A DNA stretch of 38,453 nt, from the NCBI GenBank assembly GCA_964547995.1, contig CAZJRB010000070.1:1-38453 (forward strand). The letters run 5' to 3'. The position numbers were made by a program, and so were the translations under genes. Shown piece by piece: positions 32,574 through 38,453 of this stretch. How positions within the stretch are numbered: the stretch's first letter is position 1; each line of letters begins with the position of its first letter. The DNA comes from CAZJRB01 sp964547995. Its GTDB lineage: Bacteria; Planctomycetota; Planctomycetia; Pirellulales; Thermoguttaceae. A model generated the notes under the pieces. It searched no databases. It saw nothing but the letters and a program-made list of their open reading frames with translations, and was not told the origin of the DNA.

Positions 32574-32634
32574 CCCGCCGCTCTTGTGTATACTCCCGCC
32601 GCTCTTGTGTATACTCCTCATGATATAGTATACT
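32574..32634 (+). repeat. 21-bp tandem repeat with three GTATACT sites
   Basis: A 21-bp unit (CCCGCCGCTCTTG then TGTATACT) is repeated perfectly at 32574-32594 and 32595-32615. A third GTATACT follows at 32628-32634, giving iterated GTATAC palindromes 21 and 19 bp apart. TTGTGT (32605-32610) with TATACT (32629-32634), 18 bp apart, is a possible promoter for the three-gene set that follows. Confidence 0.6.
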
Positions 32635-32675
32635 TTTGGGGTAGCATGTCGAGATATTGCCGGGAATAGTCGTTT

Positions 32676-33785
32676 GTGAATGCCAGACAACGCAAAATGG
32701 GTAACCAGTCCGGAAAAACCAAGCGGTCCGGAAAAGCAAGGCGCAGCAACACGGCAAGAAAGCGTCGCTCGGGGGAACCCGCCTGGGCAACCGCTTCCAA
32801 CGAGCAGTTGCTCCAGGTGCGCATGTGCGATCTTGGCATCCAGCTAAAAGATACGGATCTGGAGAAACGAGTCGCACAGCTTTACCGGGAATTGGAAATC
32901 CGGGGACTGCGGTTCCGCCCGCATTGCTGGCTCTCGGACGAGTGGTTCTCCCAGGACGGAGTGCCCGGTATCGCCATTCCGTTCTATTTGGCCCATCCTC
33001 GGTTGAAACGGCTGGAACGCCAGCAGATGTTCGAGGTCGAGGGGGGGACGGTCGAGTGGTGCATGCGGATTCTCCGCCACGAGGCAGGGCACGCGGTCGA
33101 CACCGCCTACCGGTTGCACCTGCGGCGCCGGTGGCGGGAATTGTTCGGGAGATACTCGCAACCCTACCCGGAGTTCTACCAACCGCGGCCCTATAGCAGA
33201 CGTTACGTCCTCCACTTGGATCTCTGGTACGCCCAAAGCCATCCGTCCGAAGATTTCGCCGAGACCTTTGCCGTCTGGTTGAAATCCCGCTCCAGTTGGC
33301 GGAGGCAATATCGCGGTTGGTCGGCGCTTAGGAAGCTCGAATATGTGGACGAGTTGATGCAGCAGATTTATGGCAAGACCGCACCCGTCCGGTCCCGCCA
33401 ACACGTCTACCCCTTGCGGGAAATCCGCAAGACGTTGGGCGAACACTATGCAGAAAAGCGGGCTCACTACGGCCTGGACCACCCGGACTTCTATGACCGT
33501 GATCTCCGGCGACTGTTTTCCAACGCGCCGGAACACGCAAACAACCTGGCCGCGGCCACATTCCTGCGCCGCACCCGCCGCGAATTGCGCCGCGTCGTGT
33601 CGCAATGGACCGGCGAATACCAGTATACAATCGACCGGGTGCTCGCCGAAATGATCGAACGATGCGGGGAATTGAAACTCCATCTCCATCGGCCTGAAGA
33701 CGCCACGAAGCGGGATGCCATGGTACTTTTAACCGTGCAGATTATGAACTACCTCCACGGAGGCCGGCACCGGTTGGCGCTATGA
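32676..33785 (+). CDS. HEAGH putative zinc metallopeptidase with basic N-terminal tail
   Basis: A 369-residue cytoplasmic protein without a signal peptide. Residues 1-32 are strikingly basic (GKTKRSGKARRSNTARKRR). The zincin motif RHEAGHAVDTAYRL (HEAGH 135-139) is followed about 50 residues later by HPSEDFAETFAVWL (Glu192 and Glu196), a likely third-ligand region. This matches the 'putative zinc-binding metallopeptidase' type by motif order. The C-terminal part (about 215-369) is helical and Arg-rich, with no known domain. The start is uncertain: GTG 32676 gives the full tail and ATG 32697 removes seven residues; neither has a strong ribosome site. Its stop overlaps the ATP-grasp start as ATGA. 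Substrate unknown. Confidence 0.75.
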   Translation: MNARQRKMGNQSGKTKRSGKARRSNTARKRRSGEPAWATASNEQLLQVRMCDLGIQLKDTDLEKRVAQLYRELEIRGLRFRPHCWLSDEWFSQDGVPGIAIPFYLAHPRLKRLERQQMFEVEGGTVEWCMRILRHEAGHAVDTAYRLHLRRRWRELFGRYSQPYPEFYQPRPYSRRYVLHLDLWYAQSHPSEDFAETFAVWLKSRSSWRRQYRGWSALRKLEYVDELMQQIYGKTAPVRSRQHVYPLREIRKTLGEHYAEKRAHYGLDHPDFYDRDLRRLFSNAPEHANNLAAATFLRRTRRELRRVVSQWTGEYQYTIDRVLAEMIERCGELKLHLHRPEDATKRDAMVLLTVQIMNYLHGGRHRLAL

Positions 33786-34825
33786 AAAAGCTCCGAATAC
33801 TGGTCCTGATGCACGAGGACCTCGTTCCGCCCGAGACCATGGACGGCTACTCGGATAAGGAAATCCTCGAGTGGAAAACGGAATACGACGTGGTTACCAC
33901 GCTTCGTGAAATGGGCCACCAGACAATGCCACTGGGTGTCAGCGATGATCTCGCCGTGCTCCGCAAAGCGATTGTCGGGCACAAACCGCACATCACCTTC
34001 AACTTGCTCGAGGAGTTTCACGGCATCGAGGCTTATGACCGCCACGTCGTCGGCTACCTGGAACTCAGGCGGCAACACTATACCGGCTGCAATCCGCGGG
34101 GGCTCTTGCTCGCCCGCGACAAGGCGCTGAGCAAGGAGATCCTGGCGTATCACCGCGTCCCGGCACCGAAGTTCCAGGTTTTCCCGCGCGGCAAGAAAGT
34201 GAAGAGAGTCCGCCGGCTGGAATTCCCCTTGCTGGTCAAGTCGCTCTTGCAGGATGCCTCGGCGGGGATCTCCCAGGCATCGCTCGTCCACGACGACGAT
34301 AAACTTACCAACCAGGTCCAATGCATCCATCAGGACGTCGGAAGCGACGCCATTGCCGAGCAGTACATCGAGGGCCGCGAACTCTACTGTGCCGTGATCG
34401 GCAACCAGCGGCTGCAAACTTTCCCGGTTTGGGAAATGCTCTTCAAGAAAAAGCCGGACCATATCGCCAACATCGCCACCGAACGGGTAAAGTGGGATGA
34501 AGCGTACCAGAAGAAGATCGGGATCGAAACCCGTGCCGCGGAGGACCTGCCCGACGGCGTCGAAGACCGCATCTTCAAGCTCTGCAAACGGATTTACCGC
34601 GTGCTCTCGATGAGCGGCTACGGCCGCATGGACCTCCGCCTGACACCGGACGGCCGCGTCTATTTCCTCGAAGCCAACCCCAATCCGAACCTTTCTTACG
34701 GCGAGGATTTGGCCGAATCGGCCGAGAAGATCGGTGTCTCCTATGAATCGCTCCTCCAGCGGATTATCAACCTCGGCCTGCGGTATCAAGCGCCCTGGAA
34801 GGGTCAGCACCATGAAACAGGATGA
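33782..34825 (+). CDS. ATP-grasp ligase (D-alanine-D-alanine ligase-like)
   Basis: A 347-residue cytoplasmic ligase of the D-Ala-D-Ala ligase/ATP-grasp fold. It has an N-terminal preATP-grasp region (LRILVLMHEDLVPPE), ATP-contacting lysines around 113-117 and 153 (PLLVKSLLQDASAGIS), the hinge region EQYIEGRELYCAVIG (193-207), and the metal-binding set Asp284, Glu297, Asn299 (YGRMDLRL then FLEANPNPNL). Family enzymes join a carboxylate to an amine through an acyl phosphate. Against a role in ordinary cell-wall synthesis are the absence of mur/ddl neighbours and the coupling to a metallopeptidase and a zinc-ribbon protein. ATG 33782 overlaps the preceding stop by 4 bp, and the 3' end overlaps the next gene by 14 bp. 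Confidence 0.85.
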   Translation: MKKLRILVLMHEDLVPPETMDGYSDKEILEWKTEYDVVTTLREMGHQTMPLGVSDDLAVLRKAIVGHKPHITFNLLEEFHGIEAYDRHVVGYLELRRQHYTGCNPRGLLLARDKALSKEILAYHRVPAPKFQVFPRGKKVKRVRRLEFPLLVKSLLQDASAGISQASLVHDDDKLTNQVQCIHQDVGSDAIAEQYIEGRELYCAVIGNQRLQTFPVWEMLFKKKPDHIANIATERVKWDEAYQKKIGIETRAAEDLPDGVEDRIFKLCKRIYRVLSMSGYGRMDLRLTPDGRVYFLEANPNPNLSYGEDLAESAEKIGVSYESLLQRIINLGLRYQAPWKGQHHETG

Positions 34826-35495
34826 ATCTGCAAGAAGACTCGCCGGGGCCGTCGAGGAATTCAACCGGCACGAAAACCGCAACGATGGGGAGCACGTGCT
34901 CCGGAACCTGTCCGGCGGACTGACACTCTTGCGCCAGTCGCTCTATTTGAGGGTGCATGATGACGTCGGGAGGATGGTCAGCACCGATTCGATGTGGGAA
35001 CCGGCTTCGGAAATGAAAAGCAGGCTGCTGGCAAGGATGGAAATCGACCTTTACCAGATTGTCGAATCGGCCGCCGCCGCCCGAGAATCCGGCTATGTCG
35101 GTACGACGGACGACTGGTACCTGCAATGGCTTGCCCGGCTTAGACTCGGTGAATCGCACGCCGATCCCAAGAATGCCAAGCGCCTTGCCGACTATTTGTC
35201 CAAAACACCCGACGACCGGCGACTCGCTTTTACCGACGTGCTGGTCAACGTGCTTCCGAAATCAAGGCAAGCGCCCCTCGTCCTGTTCCGCCTGCTCCCG
35301 TTAGCCGTCCATATAGTGACGGCACAAGCTTTTGACGACCAGCTCCGCGCGTCCCAACTGCGGGACGAGCAGGTGGACTGCCTGCCGGCAATTCGCGACT
35401 GCCACGAGTGTCACGGCGAGGTGTTCCACTGCGGCGAGCAATGTCCCCAATGCGGCAACCCCTTGTGGAAGCCGGAATGGCTGGCCGCCGATTAG
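34812..35495 (+). CDS. Unrecognised protein with C-terminal zinc ribbon
   Basis: A 227-residue cytoplasmic protein, helical over residues 1-185 (RRLAGAVEEFNRHENRND, LARMEIDLYQIVESAAAARE) and ending in a Cys cluster. Cys197, Cys200, Cys207, Cys211 and Cys214 (CHECHGEVFHCGEQCPQCG) look like a compact zinc ribbon. I do not recognise the family. ATG 34812 is followed by MKQDESARRLAGAV and preceded by GAAGGG about 10 bases upstream. It overlaps the ATP-grasp gene by 14 bp, so it belongs to the same unit. It could serve as a carrier, adaptor or substrate-recognition partner of the ligase or peptidase; that is inference only. It converges on the helicase gene, 26 bp between stops. Confidence 0.7.
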   Translation: MKQDESARRLAGAVEEFNRHENRNDGEHVLRNLSGGLTLLRQSLYLRVHDDVGRMVSTDSMWEPASEMKSRLLARMEIDLYQIVESAAAARESGYVGTTDDWYLQWLARLRLGESHADPKNAKRLADYLSKTPDDRRLAFTDVLVNVLPKSRQAPLVLFRLLPLAVHIVTAQAFDDQLRASQLRDEQVDCLPAIRDCHECHGEVFHCGEQCPQCGNPLWKPEWLAAD

Positions 35496-35521
35496 TCGTT
35501 GCGAAGCCGCAAACGGCGGTG

Positions 35522-36985
35522 CTACAACGCCCGGCGATGACGGCGCGTCCGGCGGCCGAAAACCGGTTTCGGCTCTTCTGCCGGAGTCCCGGTCGCCTCG
35601 TTCGGCAGATCCTCTTCGGCCCGGGGTTCGAAGCCTGCAATCTCGTCACGCTTCAGGAGGCGGTTGATCCGTATTTCGATCCTTGTCAGTTCGTTGCCTT
35701 CTTCGGGTGTGACGAAAGTGAAAGCAACGCCCTCGCGGCCCATCCGGCCGGTGCGGCCGACACGGTGGACGTAGTCGTCACAGAATTGCGGGATGTCGTA
35801 GTTGATGATGTGCGAGATGCGGGTGACGTCGATCCCCCGGCCAACCACGTCGGTCGCGACCAGGATTCGGGTCTTGCCGTCGCGGAACCGCTGCATCACG
35901 CTGTCGCGGGCCTTTTGCACCAGGTCGCCGTGGATCGTGTCGACCGATCTGATCTTCTTTTGCAGGCGCCGCTGGACCCGGTCGGTGCCCCGGCGAGTCC
36001 GGCAGAAGACGATTGCCTGGGTGGGGTCTTCACGCTGGAGCAGCTTTACCAGCAGGTCGAACTTCCGCTCCGGATCGACTGTGAAATAGAACTGCTCGAT
36101 CGTTTCGACCGCCGGATTCTTTGGCGAGAAGTCCAGCTCCTCGGGGTCCCGCATGTATCGAATGGCCAGTCGCCGGACCGGAGGGGGAATCGTGGCGCTC
36201 AAGAGCAAGGTCTGGCGCGCCTGCGGACAGCGACGCAAGATCTTTTCGATGTCCGGCCGGAACCCGATGTCGAGCATCCGGTCGGCTTCGTCGAGCACGA
36301 GGAAACGGATGCTGCCGAGCACCAGCGGACCGCGGCTGATCAGGTCGAGCACGCGGCCCGGCGTGCCCACCACGATCTCGCACCCCCGCTCCAGCTTCTC
36401 CGCCTGGCCACGGATCGGCTTGCCGCCGTAGACCGCGACCACGTGGACTCTGCGCCCGGAGGCGAGCTTGGCGCACTCGTCGCGGACTTGAACCGCTAAT
36501 TCGCGGGTGGGGACGAGCACGATCGCTTGGGGCGCGGCATGGGCCTTGGGAGGGTGGAGCTGTTCGAGAATCGGGATTCCGAATGCGGCGGTCTTGCCGG
36601 TGCCGGTTTGCGCCTGGCCCATCACGTCGACGCCCGCCATCGCGCGGGGGATCAGGCCCGATTGGATCGGGGTCGGTTCGAGATAATCGGCCGCAGCCAG
36701 GGCTGCGAGCATCGTCTCCGACAGGTCCAACGCGCCAAAGCCGGTTGCCGGTTGAGGTGCTCCCCCCGCCGCACGGCGGGATTTTTTCGCGCCGCCGTCC
36801 TCCGGGACTTCGGATGTCTGCGGGGCCGTCTCTTTCAGGGGCGACGATTCGGGCGCCCTGCGCCTGCGTCCCCGGCGGCGTCTTCGCCCCGGCGGCTTGG
36901 AGGTTTCCGAGGTCTTCTTGGGTTTCACGCCGGCGGGTTTCGGTCGCCGTCCGGACCGGGGGCTTCGTTCGGCCAAATCACTCAT
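35522..36985 (-). CDS. DEAD-box ATP-dependent RNA helicase
   Basis: A 487-residue RNA helicase. Residues 1-80 are a basic, low-complexity extension (PPGRRRRRGRRRRAP) likely to bind RNA. The two-RecA core follows, with Q motif (PTPIQ, Gln108), motif I AQTGTGKT (125-132), Ia PTREL (159-163), GG and TPGR, motif II DEAD (232-235), motif III SAT (263-265), then TIHGDL, VATDVVGRGID and HRVGRTGR. All catalytic motifs are intact. The core is closest to the RhlE/DeaD group, but here the basic tail is at the N-terminus rather than only the C-terminus. ATG 36985 lies 21 bp after the inositol synthase stop, so the two are probably co-transcribed. Family roles include ribosome assembly and RNA turnover. 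Confidence 0.92.
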   Translation of the reverse strand: MSDLAERSPRSGRRPKPAGVKPKKTSETSKPPGRRRRRGRRRRAPESSPLKETAPQTSEVPEDGGAKKSRRAAGGAPQPATGFGALDLSETMLAALAAADYLEPTPIQSGLIPRAMAGVDVMGQAQTGTGKTAAFGIPILEQLHPPKAHAAPQAIVLVPTRELAVQVRDECAKLASGRRVHVVAVYGGKPIRGQAEKLERGCEIVVGTPGRVLDLISRGPLVLGSIRFLVLDEADRMLDIGFRPDIEKILRRCPQARQTLLLSATIPPPVRRLAIRYMRDPEELDFSPKNPAVETIEQFYFTVDPERKFDLLVKLLQREDPTQAIVFCRTRRGTDRVQRRLQKKIRSVDTIHGDLVQKARDSVMQRFRDGKTRILVATDVVGRGIDVTRISHIINYDIPQFCDDYVHRVGRTGRMGREGVAFTFVTPEEGNELTRIEIRINRLLKRDEIAGFEPRAEEDLPNEATGTPAEEPKPVFGRRTRRHRRAL

Positions 36986-37006
36986 CCTTCACCAATGATC
37001 ATTCCG

Positions 37007-38203
37007 TTATTTCCGGCTCGCCCAATCCTCCAACATGGCAAACTGCCGGTCGAAGCGGTGTTCCTCAACGCCCAGCGGGCTCTTGAAGAAACTGGCCAAA
37101 AACGTCATCAAGCCGGTCTCGCCGCGGCGCCGGGCGAGGTCGGTGAACCGGACGAGGTCCAAGACCAGTGGGGCCGCCAGAATCGAATCGCATCCCTGCC
37201 ACGTGAATTGCAGTGCCATCGGTACGCCGAGAAAGCCCGTGAAGTGAACGTGGTCCCACGCCGTCTTCCAGTCGCCCAGGCTCTCGATGAACTCGATCGT
37301 CACCAGGGTCTGCGGCCGGTAACCGAGAATTTCGTGCAGAAGATGGTCCTTGCTGGTGACTTTGCTCTGCTTGTTGGCCGGGTCGTTCAGGACCTGGCCG
37401 TCCATGTTCCCGAAGATGTTGTGGCCGACCCAACTCATTACTTGCAGGTTGCGGCGCGCGAACATGGGGGCCACTACGCTCTTCATCAACGTTTCGCCCG
37501 TCTTGCCGTCGCAGCCGGTGTGACGGGTGCCGCGGAGTTCCGCTAATTCGGAAATCGCAGCAGGCGACGAACCGACCGACGGGGTGAAATTCACGTACGA
37601 ACAACCCGAATCCAACGCCGCAATCGCGTAGAGCGAGCTGGCCGAAACCGGACATTTACCCGCATCGGCCAACAAGGGCTCCAACTCGGCCCACGTCGGC
37701 GGAATCGCACTGCCGTCCACCGGCGGCTCCGTCGACGCAAGATTGACGACGATTACGTGCTCCAGATCGTTCGTTTCGGCAAACTCGCCGAAGTCGCGCT
37801 TGAGCCGATCCACCGTTTCGCGGGGTGATTCGTCTTCCGGCAGGCCGGTATCAGCCAGCGATGCAATCGTCTTTCCGACCTTGTAAAGCGTGCCCGGCCG
37901 GATCCGCTTGTCGATCCCGTTCAGCTCGGGCCCGACCTGTTCGAGCAGTTCCGGCTTGACCGTACCGCTGTCGGTTACAAGCAGCATTGCCGCGTCGGTG
38001 AGGGCGACGTTCCGGATTTCATGCCCCCCGACCAAAAAGTCGGTCCACGGGGCCAGATCGAGCCGTTCGAACTGGGGAAGGTGACTCACCAGGCCGGTCG
38101 GTCCGATGAGCCCTTTTTGGATGGCCGAGAGTCCAACGATGGCCGTCGTTGCGGCCCCGCCCCTTGCCCCAATCAGCCAAATACCGATTCTTGATGTTGC
38201 CAT
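37007..38203 (-). CDS. ino1: Inositol-3-phosphate synthase
   Basis: A 398-residue NAD-dependent enzyme converting glucose 6-phosphate to 1L-myo-inositol 3-phosphate, the committed step of inositol synthesis. The N-terminal Rossmann segment GIWLIGARGGAATTA (residues 7-21) is followed by VVNLASTEPP, SSLYAIAALDSGCSYVNFTPS, and the active-site stretch GCDGKTGETLMKS (about 228-240). NMDGQVLNDP and SKDHLLHEILGYRPQ, typical of the bacterial/archaeal short form, come next. ATG 38203 is chosen because the Rossmann strand starts there; the longer in-frame extension to 38386 has no family character. It is the first gene of a probable pair with the helicase. A promoter and a palindrome lie upstream. In planctomycetes the product may serve inositol lipids; that is inference. 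Confidence 0.9.
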   Translation of the reverse strand: MATSRIGIWLIGARGGAATTAIVGLSAIQKGLIGPTGLVSHLPQFERLDLAPWTDFLVGGHEIRNVALTDAAMLLVTDSGTVKPELLEQVGPELNGIDKRIRPGTLYKVGKTIASLADTGLPEDESPRETVDRLKRDFGEFAETNDLEHVIVVNLASTEPPVDGSAIPPTWAELEPLLADAGKCPVSASSLYAIAALDSGCSYVNFTPSVGSSPAAISELAELRGTRHTGCDGKTGETLMKSVVAPMFARRNLQVMSWVGHNIFGNMDGQVLNDPANKQSKVTSKDHLLHEILGYRPQTLVTIEFIESLGDWKTAWDHVHFTGFLGVPMALQFTWQGCDSILAAPLVLDLVRFTDLARRRGETGLMTFLASFFKSPLGVEEHRFDRQFAMLEDWASRK

Positions 38204-38264
38204 TGCACTCGAATTCTTCTCTACGAATGGGGGGCACTTGGAAGCAGGCAGGGAACCTATTGTG

Positions 38265-38293
38265 ATTGTCCGCTTAATTCCCGGCCACGTCAA
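38265..38293 (-). promoter_or_regulatory. Promoter of inositol synthase-helicase
   Basis: On the minus strand, TTGACG (38293-38288) and GACAAT (38270-38265) are separated by 17 bp, about 60 bp upstream of ATG 38203. Confidence 0.45.
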
Positions 38294-38304
38294 CCACCCA
38301 TCAA

Positions 38305-38331
38305 CAATAGGGGGCATATACCCCCCGATTG
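38305..38331. promoter_or_regulatory. 27-bp palindrome upstream of the inositol synthase promoter
   Basis: CAATAGGGGG (38305-38314) and CCCCCGATTG (38322-38331) pair at nine of ten positions around a CATATAC centre, ending 12 bp upstream of the -35 element. It could be an operator for an activator or repressor, or an RNA hairpin of another transcript. No regulator gene is nearby. Confidence 0.4.
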
Positions 38332-38453
38332 TTCCACCTGTTCTCTTAGGCTTATTAGGTCCTGCCTGAAAATCCGTTTCTTCCACCGTCTGACGACGGT
38401 AGCTAGTGCCAGTCGGAAAAAGGCTGATTTGGCGTCAGGAAGCGGGCGAAAGC

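Noticed and set aside
35399..35467. CHECH in the zinc-ribbon protein as a c-type heme site
   Set aside because: It fits CxxCH, but the protein has no signal peptide and three more cysteines follow in a CxxxCxxC pattern, so zinc binding is the better reading.

Overview
The window looks like a chromosomal segment of a GC-rich planctomycete (phylum Planctomycetota; a Pirellulales-type relative is my inference). The grounds are a PEP-CTERM sorting signal, a DUF1559 / H-X9-DG prepilin-type protein, a Tat-exported Gfo/Idh/MocA oxidoreductase, a DUF1080 protein, a DUF1570 protein, a hydrazine-synthase-alpha-related multiheme protein, several secreted PQQ-like and WD40 beta-propellers, and short palindromic repeats in most larger gaps. 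No rRNA, tRNA, CRISPR array, transposase or phage gene was seen.

Layout. (1) 1-3260: a cut-off minus-strand membrane protein, a two-domain ABC permease of the iron/thiamine type, a repeat-rich gap, and a secreted DUF1570 metallopeptidase-like gene followed by a terminator. (2) 3260-9030: a G-rich tract and promoter ahead of a Tat-exported oxidoreductase; a LamG + propeller + three-CxxCH HzsA-related protein; and, divergent from it, a secreted DUF1080 protein. The last two have look-alike back-to-back promoters. (3) 9098-10519: one open frame joining a complete PEP-CTERM surface protein to a complete DUF1559 prepilin-type protein. (4) 10937-23422: two adjacent minus-strand genes 9 bp apart, a 1448-residue TPR + PQQ-propeller protein and a 2709-residue WD40 protein. 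I divide the latter into exactly 63 blades, with a 3/6-blade super-period in the N-half and an 8-blade super-period in the C-half. (5) 23714-26589: a HEAT/discoidin-like candidate lipoprotein converging on a PQQ-like propeller protein. (6) 26838-32517: a TetR/CerR-type regulator with a consensus-like promoter whose spacer is a palindrome, overlapping an RND membrane-fusion protein, which overlaps an RND pump with two additional hydrophobic segments. (7) 32574-35495: a 21-bp tandem repeat in front of three overlapping genes: an HEAGH metallopeptidase-like protein, an ATP-grasp ligase and a zinc-ribbon protein. (8) 35522-38331: inositol-3-phosphate synthase followed by a DEAD-box RNA helicase, with a promoter and palindrome upstream.

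How they fit together. The regulator-MFP-RND set reads as a self-regulated efflux operon whose outer-membrane channel lies elsewhere. The metallopeptidase/ATP-grasp/zinc-ribbon set is the best candidate for an undescribed small system, because overlapping starts imply coupled synthesis and the parts suggest peptide ligation and cleavage. The PEP-CTERM/prepilin fusion and the period structure of the giant WD40 protein are the most unusual single-gene observations. Functions come from recognised motifs and family knowledge; no database search was run.
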